DNA of 8,222 nucleotides from Sulfuritalea sp. Its GTDB lineage: Bacteria; Pseudomonadota; Gammaproteobacteria; Burkholderiales; Rhodocyclaceae. Shown piece by piece: positions 1-8,222 of the stretch. The notes under the pieces were generated by a model, which was not told the DNA's origin, did not search any database, and saw nothing but the letters and a program-made list of their open reading frames with translations. Location: contig JALHNN010000092.1 of assembly GCA_022843505.1 (NCBI GenBank), forward strand, positions 1 to 8,222. Direction: 5' to 3'. Position numbers and translations under genes: made by a program. The first letter of the stretch is position 1, and every line of letters begins with the position of its first letter.

Positions 1-99
1 GAGATGATCGTGCTCTCGGCGCTGATCTACTTCGCCATCTGTTTCAGCCTATCGCTGGCTGTACGACAATTGCAAAAGCGCGTCGCCATCGTCCGTTGA
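1..99 (+). CDS. gltK: Amino-acid ABC transporter permease, C-terminal fragment (GltK-like)
   Basis: The first 32 codons in frame 1 run from the window edge to TGA at 97-99, so only the C-terminus of the gene is present. They encode a hydrophobic helix (core LSALIYFAICFSLSLAV) followed by a basic tail (RQLQKRVAIVR), which is the usual last membrane segment and cytoplasmic end of His/Glu/Gln-type inner-membrane permeases. The stop lies 4 bases before the start of a GltL-type ATPase, which in E. coli directly follows gltK. The identity as the glutamate/aspartate permease GltK therefore rests mostly on the neighbour. It could be another polar amino-acid permease of the same family. Confidence 0.8.
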   Translation, partial: EMIVLSALIYFAICFSLSLAVRQLQKRVAIVR

Positions 100-103
100 C
101 ACC

Positions 104-832
<729 letters not shown>

Positions 833-843
833 TTGCACGCGCC

Positions 844-1253
844 ATGGAGCAAGCCACGCTCGTCGCAGCCGGCGACCTCGCCGCCGATGCCCGGCTCGCC
901 GCGGGCAAGGGCGCGCCGCTGGTTGTCCTCTACAGCCGCGACGACTGCAGCTGGTGCGCGAAAGTTCGTCGCGAGTACCTCGGCCCGATGGCGCGCGACC
1001 CGAAAGCGCAAGCCCTGCTGCGCGAACTGCACATCGACCGCGACACGCCGCTGATAGACTTCGCCGGTCGCCGTACCACCAGCGCCGACTTTGCCCGCCG
1101 CCTGCAGGTCCGCCTTGCCCCCACCGTGATGTTCCACGGGCCGGACGGGGAATCCCTGGCGGAGGCCATCGTCGGTTTTCGCCTGGCGGATTTCTACGGC
1201 GCCTATCTTGAACGCGCGATCGACGAGAGCCGCGCTCGACTGAAAGCCCGCCA

Positions 1254-1257
<4 letters not shown>
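844..1257 (+). CDS. Thioredoxin-fold protein with CSWC motif
   Basis: This 137-residue protein carries a redox-type CxxC motif, C35-S36-W37-C38, after a hydrophobic strand (PLVVLYSRDD). It also has a probable cis-proline P93 in LAPTVMF, the usual order in thioredoxin-fold proteins. No signal peptide or membrane segment is seen, so it should stay in the cytoplasm. The motif is neither the thioredoxin CGPC nor the classical glutaredoxin CPYC. It resembles small thioredoxin-family (SoxW/thioredoxin_2-like) proteins of proteobacteria, but I cannot assign a named member. ATG 844 is the first ATG in frame after the gltL stop (11-base gap); no good ribosome binding site precedes it. Its stop overlaps the ppc start by 4 bases (ATGA), implying translational coupling to ppc. 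A disulfide reductase or thiol-repair role is inference. Confidence 0.85.
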
Positions 1258-4025
<2,768 letters not shown>

Positions 4026-4173
4026 GCCGCCTGGTCCGGCGCAAATGGGACGCAGTTCACCCCCGCGGGCGGCAATTGCCCCCGACTGCCAAATACCGCA
4101 CAGGCAAATGGAATGCGGCTATGCTTCAATACATGGTGGACGTTGAATTTTTCAGAAACTGAAGGAGCGCAAC
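4026..4173 (+). promoter_or_regulatory. Spacer ahead of the FecR-domain gene, with two palindromes and weak promoter-like elements
   Basis: These 148 bases hold no credible gene. They contain two adjacent perfect palindromes, CCCGCGGG (4062-4069) and GGCAATTGCC (4071-4080). The second can be extended by two further pairs past one mismatch. No T-run follows, so this is a poor intrinsic terminator for ppc and could equally be a protein-binding site. A possible -10 element TATGCT (4120-4125) has only a weak -35 partner, CGCACA (4097-4102, 17-base spacing). It overlaps an imperfect dyad, CCGCA (4096-4100) with TGCGG (4114-4118). A promoter here is plausible because the downstream gene has its own strong ribosome binding site, but the exact elements are uncertain. 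Confidence 0.3.
4162..4167 (+). promoter_or_regulatory. Ribosome binding site of the FecR-domain gene
   Basis: AAGGAG lies 6 bases before ATG 4174. It is the clearest Shine-Dalgarno sequence on the + strand of this window and fixes the start of the exported protein. The glt-ppc genes upstream lack comparable sites. Confidence 0.8.
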
Positions 4174-5406
4174 ATGAACTCATCTCTATTCCCCGGAAAG
4201 CTCGGCGCCATCCTCGGTGGCCTGGGCCTTTGCCTGATGTTCCTCGGCTCGACACCCGGCCAGGCCGCATCCGCCCCCGGTGCCGAAGCCAATGCCGCCG
4301 CCAGCACCAAGTACGGCACGGTCTGGCGCATCCGCGGCGATGTCACCGCAATCAAGGTCGGCGCCCCCGCGCGCAAGCTGCGCGAAGGCGACCCGGTCTA
4401 TGTCGGCGAGCGCCTGCGCGCCGCCTCCGAAGCCGAAGCCGTGCTGCAGACGCTCGATGCCGGCGTCGTCGCCGTGCGCCCCAACACCGAATTCATCGCC
4501 GAGCGCTTCGCCGCCGAGGACAAGCCGACCGACGGCTTCACCGTGCGTTTGATCACCGGCTCGCTGCGCGTCATCAGCGGCTGGATCGGCCAGACCAACA
4601 AGAGCGGCCATAACGTCGTCACCGCCTCCGCCACCATCGGCATCCGCGGCACCGACCACGAGCCCTATGTGCCGTCTCCGGAACTGGCGAAGATGAGCTC
4701 GAATCCCGAGGGTACCTATGACAAGGTGAATCGCGGCGGGACGACGCTGAAAGTCGGCGACAACAAGGTCGACATCGATCCCGGCCAGGTCGGCTTCGCC
4801 CGCGCCCCGTCGAAGTCCAAGGACCGCGCGCTGCTGACCATCCTGCTGCCGGTGCTGCTCGACAAGGTGCCGAGCTTCTACGTGCCGGGCGAGTTCGATA
4901 CCGAGCTCGACCGCTATTCGGCGACCGCCGACCAGGAAGCCAAGCGCCTGCTCGAGCAGAAGCGCAAGTCACCCGGCGCGGCGGCGGAGTGTGTACCGAC
5001 CGACATCGCCAAGGCCTGGCTGGCCCAGCTCGACGGCGCGATCGCCAAGGGCGACGCCCAGGCCGTGATCGCGATGTTCGCGCAGGACGCCAAGGTCAAG
5101 GCCAATGTCAAGGAAAAGGACGGCAAGATGGCCAGCGTCGACCTGACCCGCGATGAACTGGCGCAAAGCACCATCACCGCGATCAAGGGTCTCAAGGACT
5201 ATCGCCAGCGCCGCGTGTGGACCGACGCGCGCCTGACCGACCTCGCCGGCGGTGCCGCCTGCGACAGCATCAGCCTGCGTTCGGCCGTGGTCGAACAGGG
5301 CAAGCAATCCGGCAAGGCCTACCGCTTCGAGTCGCTCGAGCAATTCACGCTCATGCAGCGCAACGGCAAGTGGCTGGCCACCCGGGCGGAAACCACGCAG
5401 CAGTAA
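4174..5406 (+). CDS. Exported FecR-domain protein with C-terminal NTF2/SnoaL-like region
   Basis: This 410-residue protein begins with a Sec-type signal peptide: K9, a hydrophobic core around 10-25, and probable cleavage after GQA (A31). Residues 48-215 look like a FecR domain: GTVWRIRGDV, a LREGDPVYVGERL segment, VRPNTEF and ATIGIRGTD (154-161), then a glycine-rich end near DPGQVGFA. Residues about 279-405 resemble an NTF2/SnoaL-like fold: WLAQLDGAIAKGDAQAVIAM at the start, a central DARLTDL, and a final FTLMQRNGKWLATRAE strand pair. Cysteines C273 and C363 could form a disulfide in the periplasm. No sigma factor or TonB receptor gene lies beside it, so a classical FecI/FecR signalling role is not supported; a periplasmic ligand-binding or scaffold role is possible. 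The FecR call is firm, the C-terminal fold is tentative, and the function is unknown. Confidence 0.85.
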   Translation: MNSSLFPGKLGAILGGLGLCLMFLGSTPGQAASAPGAEANAAASTKYGTVWRIRGDVTAIKVGAPARKLREGDPVYVGERLRAASEAEAVLQTLDAGVVAVRPNTEFIAERFAAEDKPTDGFTVRLITGSLRVISGWIGQTNKSGHNVVTASATIGIRGTDHEPYVPSPELAKMSSNPEGTYDKVNRGGTTLKVGDNKVDIDPGQVGFARAPSKSKDRALLTILLPVLLDKVPSFYVPGEFDTELDRYSATADQEAKRLLEQKRKSPGAAAECVPTDIAKAWLAQLDGAIAKGDAQAVIAMFAQDAKVKANVKEKDGKMASVDLTRDELAQSTITAIKGLKDYRQRRVWTDARLTDLAGGAACDSISLRSAVVEQGKQSGKAYRFESLEQFTLMQRNGKWLATRAETTQQ

Positions 5407-5430
5407 CTGCAAGGTGGTGCCTTGACGAAG

Positions 5431-5450
5431 CGTCGCGGCATCCCGCGACG
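5431..5450. terminator. Perfect hairpin between convergent genes (possible bidirectional terminator)
   Basis: CGTCGCGG (5431-5438) and CCGCGACG (5443-5450) form a perfect 8-pair stem closed by the four-base loop CATC. It lies 24 bases after the stop of the FecR-domain gene and in the tail of the convergent galE. No T-run follows on either strand, so it does not fit a textbook intrinsic terminator. It may instead block 3' exonucleases after Rho-dependent termination or act on both transcripts. Confidence 0.45.
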
Positions 5451-5454
5451 GGCT

Positions 5455-5472
5455 GCCGGGCATTCGTCCGGC
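5455..5472. terminator. Second hairpin in the convergent gap
   Basis: GCCGGGC (5455-5461) pairs with GTCCGGC (5466-5472) through six Watson-Crick pairs and one G-T pair, with the four-base loop ATTC. It begins 4 bases after the first hairpin, giving two tandem tetraloop stems between two convergent genes. It too lacks a T-run. A role in 3'-end formation of galE or of the FecR-domain gene is inferred from position. Confidence 0.35.
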
Positions 5473-5487
5473 GATCAAGACCAGGGA

Positions 5488-6513
5488 TTAAGCGGAAGAG
5501 CCTGTCTTCGAGCGATTCTCTGCGCGTGATCGCGCCTGAATGCTGGCGAATTGCCATGCATGTCCGACGATATCGCCCAGGTCCGGGTAGCGCGGAACCC
5601 AGCCGAGTTGCTGCCGCGCCGCGCGGCTGTCGGCGATCAGCCGCGCCGGATCGCCCGGGCGACGTGGCTCGATCCGCAGGGGAACGGCATGGCCTGTTAC
5701 CTCGCGCACGGCATCGACCACCTGGCGCACCGAGAAGCCCTGTCCGTTGCCGAGATTCACCGCGAGGCTCCGTCCTGTGTTGCGCAAGCTTTCCAGGGCG
5801 CGCAAGTGGGCCTGGCAAAGGTCGTCGACGTGGATATAGTCGCGGATGCAGGTACCGTCCGGCGTATCGTAGTCGTCGCCATAGACTGACAGCTCCCGTC
5901 GCTTGCCCAATGCCACCTCGAGTGCGATCGGTATCAGGTGGGTTTCGGGTTCGTGACGCTCACCGATGCGGCCTGCGGGATCGGCACCCGCCGCATTGAA
6001 ATACCTCAGGCAGGCGCTCTTCAATCCATGGGCCCGGTCGAAGTCGGCCAGCATCTGCTCGACCATCAGCTTGCCACGGCCATAGGGATTGAGCGGCTGT
6101 GCCGGATGCGCTTCGTCAATCGGCAAATAGGCTGGTTCGCCAAAGATCGCGGCGGTCGATGAGAACACCAGATGCCGCACGTCGTGGCGAACCATGGCCT
6201 CGAGCAGGTTGAGCGTGTTGGCGACATTGTTGCGGTAGTACAAACCGGGCTTGCGCACCGACTCGCCAACCTGGATGCTGCCGGCGAAGTTCATCACGGC
6301 ATCGAAACTTCCGGCGGCAAACAAAGCTTCGAGAGTTCCCAGATCGGCAAGGTCGCCCTGCACGAAATGGCCGCCAAGGATCGCATCACGGTGCCCGGCC
6401 GACAGATTGTCGAAGACGGTCGCTTCATATCCTGCCTCAAGCAGGGCCTTGACCATGTGCGACCCGATGTAACCGGCTCCGCCGACGACAAGTACCGACC
6501 GCAGCCCGGACAT
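5488..6513 (-). CDS. galE: UDP-glucose 4-epimerase
   Basis: This 341-residue protein belongs to the extended short-chain dehydrogenase family and interconverts UDP-glucose and UDP-galactose using bound NAD. It shows the nucleotide-binding GGAGYIGSH (11-19), FDNLSAGH, the catalytic SSTAAIFG with T120 in place of E. coli S124, and YGRGK with Y144 and K148. LRYFNAAGADP, CIRDYIHVDDL and NLGNGQGFSV are further GalE hallmarks. The start at 6513 gives near-normal length (E. coli 338) and has GGAAG 8 bases upstream; ATG at 6528 (5 codons earlier) and 6579 are alternatives. L292 sits where E. coli has Y299, the residue that governs tolerance of N-acetylated substrates, so UDP-GlcNAc activity cannot be excluded. 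The last 15 or so residues are polar and look variable. It follows tRNA-Gly on the same strand with no terminator between. Confidence 0.95.
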   Translation of the reverse strand: MSGLRSVLVVGGAGYIGSHMVKALLEAGYEATVFDNLSAGHRDAILGGHFVQGDLADLGTLEALFAAGSFDAVMNFAGSIQVGESVRKPGLYYRNNVANTLNLLEAMVRHDVRHLVFSSTAAIFGEPAYLPIDEAHPAQPLNPYGRGKLMVEQMLADFDRAHGLKSACLRYFNAAGADPAGRIGERHEPETHLIPIALEVALGKRRELSVYGDDYDTPDGTCIRDYIHVDDLCQAHLRALESLRNTGRSLAVNLGNGQGFSVRQVVDAVREVTGHAVPLRIEPRRPGDPARLIADSRAARQQLGWVPRYPDLGDIVGHAWQFASIQARSRAENRSKTGSSA

Positions 6514-6521
6514 TTCATCTG

Positions 6522-6526
6522 CTTCC
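6522..6526 (-). promoter_or_regulatory. Probable ribosome binding site of galE
   Basis: On the minus strand GGAAG lies 8 bases before the ATG at 6513. It supports that start over the upstream in-frame ATG at 6528, whose nearest candidate is a poorer GGTGG. The upstream ATG overlaps this site, so the choice is likely but not proven. Confidence 0.5.
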
Positions 6527-6607
6527 ATGCGGCCCACCAGCCTTTCGTTCCCAGCGCCGTTCAGAATGCGGCCACACAAGCGGATCGTATTGGGCCAAGG
6601 GGGTAGC

Positions 6608-6681
6608 TGGAGCGGGCGAAGGGAGTCGAACCCTCTTCATCAGCTTGGGAAGCTGAGGTAATGCCGTTATACGACGCCCGC
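6608..6681 (-). tRNA. tRNA-Gly (anticodon CCC), CCA encoded
   Basis: The minus strand folds into a complete cloverleaf. Acceptor GCGGGCG (from 6681) pairs with CGCCCGC (6618-6612), followed by discriminator T and genomic CCA ending at 6608. The anticodon arm is TCAGC, loop TTCCCAA, GCTGA, with anticodon CCC at 6649-6647. The T arm is AGGG-TTCGACT-CCCT. Sequence and layout closely match E. coli tRNA-Gly(CCC), which reads GGG codons. A promoter lies just upstream (6692-6720) and galE follows downstream with no intrinsic terminator between them. No copy of the tRNA 3' end occurs elsewhere in the window, so there is no sign of element insertion here. Confidence 0.97.
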
Positions 6682-6691
6682 GTCGGCGCAA

Positions 6692-6720
6692 ATTCTAGCG
6701 CGCCACCCTTTCCGTGTCGA
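6692..6720 (-). promoter_or_regulatory. Sigma70-type promoter of tRNA-Gly
   Basis: On the minus strand, -35 TCGACA (6720-6715, 5 of 6 to TTGACA) and -10 TAGAAT (6697-6692, 5 of 6 to TATAAT) are separated by exactly 17 bases. The mature tRNA begins 10 bases after the -10 box, so the 5' leader would be only a few bases long. The stretch between the -10 box and the start point is GC-rich (GCGCC), the discriminator type linked to stringent control of stable RNA genes. Transcription may continue into galE. The rest of the 6682-6771 gap shows no other feature. Confidence 0.8.
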
Positions 6721-6771
6721 ACGCTGTTTCAAGCCCGCGCAATCCATCCGTGGCAAAACCGGCAAACATCG

Positions 6772-7965
6772 TCAGTGGGAGTATTGCTTCCCGGCATAGC
6801 GCGTCACGCCGAGCATGAAGCGCACCAGCGAATAGGCGAGGCTGCTCGCCAGCCGCGCCGGCCACGGCCGCCGGCGCTGGTCTTCGAGGCGCACTTCGCG
6901 TGCCTCGCCGTTCAGCAAGCCGGCCAGGCTCGCGCGCAGTTCGGCGGCAAAGGCGGCATCGCGTACCACGACGTTGGCCTCCCGCGACAGCAGGAGGCTG
7001 AAGGGATCGATGTTGGACGAACCGACGGTGGCCCAGTCCTCGTCGATCACCGCTACCTTGGCGTGAAGCTCGGCCCTGTCGTATTCGAAGACCCGCACCC
7101 CGGCAGCCAGCATGCGGTCATACAGCGCCTGGGTTGCATAATGGAACAGCCGGTGGTCGGAGCGGCCCTGCAGCAGCAGGCTGACCTGTACTCCGCGCTG
7201 CGCCGCAAGCAAGAGCGCCTTGCGGAAGCGTCGTCCCGGGAGGAAATAGGCGTTGGCCAAGAGGATTTCGCGGCGTGCGCCGCGGATGGCATCGAGATAG
7301 GCGTATTCGATGTCGTGGCGGTGGGCCAGGTTGTCGCGCAGCAGGAGTGCCGCCTGCACGGTGCCGGTCGCCGCCGGTCGCGGTGACGACGGCAGGCGTG
7401 GCGGTGGCGGCGGGCGGCGGCCGAGCCGCGCCCAGCGCACCAGGCGCCAGACATGCCTCACCGCAAGGTGCAGCCGCGCCACCAGGGGCCCTTCGATGCG
7501 CACGGCGTAGTCGAAGCGGGGCGAGGTACTGCCATCGAAGTCGTCGATCACGTTGATGCCGCCGACAAAACCGACTTCGCCGTCGATCACGGCCAGTTTG
7601 CGATGCATCCGCCGCAGGCGGTGGCGACGAAAGGCAAAGCGGCCAACCTCGGGACGATAGGTCAGGACCTCAACCCCGTTTGCGGCAAGTGCCGCGCCCA
7701 GACCAGCCTCGAATCCGCGCGCGCCGAAACCGTCCACCAGCACCCGTACGGCGACGCCGCGACGGGCCGCGCGCGCCAGCGCCGCCGTCACCCGCCGCCC
7801 GGTGGCGTCATCGGCAAAGATGTAGGTTTCGAGATGCACTTCATGACGCGCCTGGTCGATGGCTTCGAGCAGCGCCGGAAAGTACTCGCCGCCGTTTCGC
7901 AGCAGGCGCAAGCAGTTGCCGCCGGCAAAGCCGCGGGGAAGGGGTACTGAAGAGTCGGCGCTCAC
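6772..7965 (-). CDS. clsB: Cardiolipin synthase B (phospholipase D family)
   Basis: This 397-residue protein has two phospholipase D HKD motifs: H121-x-K123-x4-D128 within MHRKLAVID, followed by GFVGGIN, and H301-x-K303-x4-D308 within LHAKVAVID, followed by TVGSSNIDP. Other stretches match E. coli ClsB (YbhO), including VHLETYIF, DYAVRIEGP, HDIEYAYL and ILLANAYFLPGRRF. It lacks the two N-terminal membrane helices of ClsA, as expected for ClsB. The family condenses two phosphatidylglycerols into cardiolipin and glycerol at the inner membrane; E. coli ClsB is also reported to make phosphatidylglycerol. The lobes are joined by a proline-rich linker with five consecutive prolines (185-189). The start is GTG 7965, overlapping the upstream stop by 4 bases (GTGA) without a clear Shine-Dalgarno. 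The ybhP-like neighbour supports the call. Confidence 0.94.
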   Translation of the reverse strand: MSADSSVPLPRGFAGGNCLRLLRNGGEYFPALLEAIDQARHEVHLETYIFADDATGRRVTAALARAARRGVAVRVLVDGFGARGFEAGLGAALAANGVEVLTYRPEVGRFAFRRHRLRRMHRKLAVIDGEVGFVGGINVIDDFDGSTSPRFDYAVRIEGPLVARLHLAVRHVWRLVRWARLGRRPPPPPRLPSSPRPAATGTVQAALLLRDNLAHRHDIEYAYLDAIRGARREILLANAYFLPGRRFRKALLLAAQRGVQVSLLLQGRSDHRLFHYATQALYDRMLAAGVRVFEYDRAELHAKVAVIDEDWATVGSSNIDPFSLLLSREANVVVRDAAFAAELRASLAGLLNGEAREVRLEDQRRRPWPARLASSLAYSLVRFMLGVTRYAGKQYSH

Positions 7966-8222
7966 GGCACGGCGATGCGAAACTCGGCGGAGAGCGCGGC
8001 GTGGTCGGAGATGCCCGACCAGGGCGGGCCGGCATGCACGCGGCCGGCATCGGGCCGCAACCCGCGCTGGTAGATGCGGTCGAGCCGGAACAGCGGGAAA
8101 TGTGCGGGATAGCTGCGCGTCGGACGCCGGTTGGCGTCGGCAAAGACCTCGCTGAGGCCCAGGCGCTCGGCCAGCAGGTCGGCGGCACGGTTGCGCCAGT
8201 CGTTGAAATCGCCGGCGATCAG
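7962..8222 (-). CDS. ybhP: Endonuclease/exonuclease/phosphatase-family protein, C-terminal fragment (YbhP-like)
   Basis: The last 86 residues of a gene that begins beyond the right edge are read from 8222 down to TGA at 7964-7962. They contain the family's AGDFNDW motif (metal and phosphate site), then SYPA, LDRIYQRGL and the terminal SGISDHAALSAEF, where the SDH aspartate-histidine pair is the conserved catalytic end of the fold. Enzymes of this Mg-dependent family cleave phosphodiesters in nucleic acids, phosphoinositides or other substrates, so the substrate cannot be read from the fragment. Its stop overlaps the GTG start of clsB by 4 bases, the same partner and order as E. coli ybhP-clsB, suggesting translational coupling and perhaps a lipid-related role. 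Confidence is high for the family and moderate for the YbhP name. Confidence 0.87.
   Translation of the reverse strand: MIAGDFNDWRNRAADLLAERLGLSEVFADANRRPTRSYPAHFPLFRLDRIYQRGLRPDAGRVHAGPPWSGISDHAALSAEFRIAVP

Noticed and set aside
4193..4236. Lipoprotein signal in the FecR-domain protein (C20)
   Set aside because: The residues before C20 (G-L) do not fit a lipobox, and the cysteine lies inside the hydrophobic core with a Sec-type cleavage site downstream.
5217..5999. + strand open frame spanning the end of the FecR-domain gene and galE
   Set aside because: It crosses the stop, both hairpins and the antisense of galE; arginine-rich shadow with no motif.
6514..6579. GalE start at 6579 (363 residues)
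   Set aside because: The additional 22 residues do not resemble any part of GalE, and the start at 6513 has a better-spaced GGAAG and gives normal length.
6608..6681. tRNA-Gly as an integration (att) site
   Set aside because: No repeat of the tRNA 3' end, integrase or mobile gene is visible in the window; flanking genes are housekeeping.
6661..7386. + strand open frame of 241 codons opposite clsB and running into the tRNA
   Set aside because: It begins inside the tRNA-Gly gene and is antisense to the HKD-motif protein, so it is not a gene.
7962..8188. Other minus-strand frame over the YbhP-like fragment (open 7841-8188)
   Set aside because: The frame ending at 7962 carries the GDFND and SDH motifs of the family; the alternative frame has none and runs into clsB.

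Overview
The window is high-GC, tightly packed chromosomal DNA from a proteobacterium, most likely a betaproteobacterium (Rhodocyclales or a near relative). This is an inference from the strong GC bias at third codon positions, the Gram-negative gene families and the close similarity of several products to Escherichia coli counterparts. I see no phage, insertion sequence, CRISPR or plasmid signature. It reads as core housekeeping sequence.

Left block (1-4025, + strand): a tightly spaced cluster. It starts with the last 32 residues of an amino-acid ABC permease (gltK-like), then the GltL-type ATPase (104-832), a 137-residue thioredoxin-fold protein with a CSWC motif (844-1257), and phosphoenolpyruvate carboxylase (ppc, 1254-4025), whose start overlaps the previous stop by 4 bases. 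The gaps are 4, 11 and -4 bases, so one transcript is likely. It would link acidic amino-acid uptake to the anaplerotic enzyme that makes oxaloacetate and is classically inhibited by aspartate.

Middle (4026-5487): a 148-base spacer with two adjacent palindromes and a good ribosome binding site leads into an exported 410-residue protein (4174-5406). It has an N-terminal FecR-type domain and a C-terminal part resembling an NTF2/SnoaL-like domain. Two tetraloop hairpins (5431-5472) fill the gap between this gene and the convergent galE.

Right block (5488-8222, - strand): in transcription order it holds the 3' end of an endonuclease/exonuclease/phosphatase-family gene (ybhP-like), clsB (cardiolipin synthase, GTG start overlapping the ybhP-like stop by 4 bases), a well-formed sigma70-type promoter, tRNA-Gly(CCC), and galE (UDP-glucose 4-epimerase). 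The ybhP-clsB pair matches the E. coli gene order and concerns membrane phospholipids. galE supplies UDP-galactose for surface polysaccharide. No terminator is visible between the tRNA and galE, so galE may be read from the tRNA promoter.

I found no clearly novel multi-gene system. The points most worth a second look are the FecR/NTF2-like exported protein, the thioredoxin-like gene locked between glt and ppc, and the tRNA-galE arrangement.
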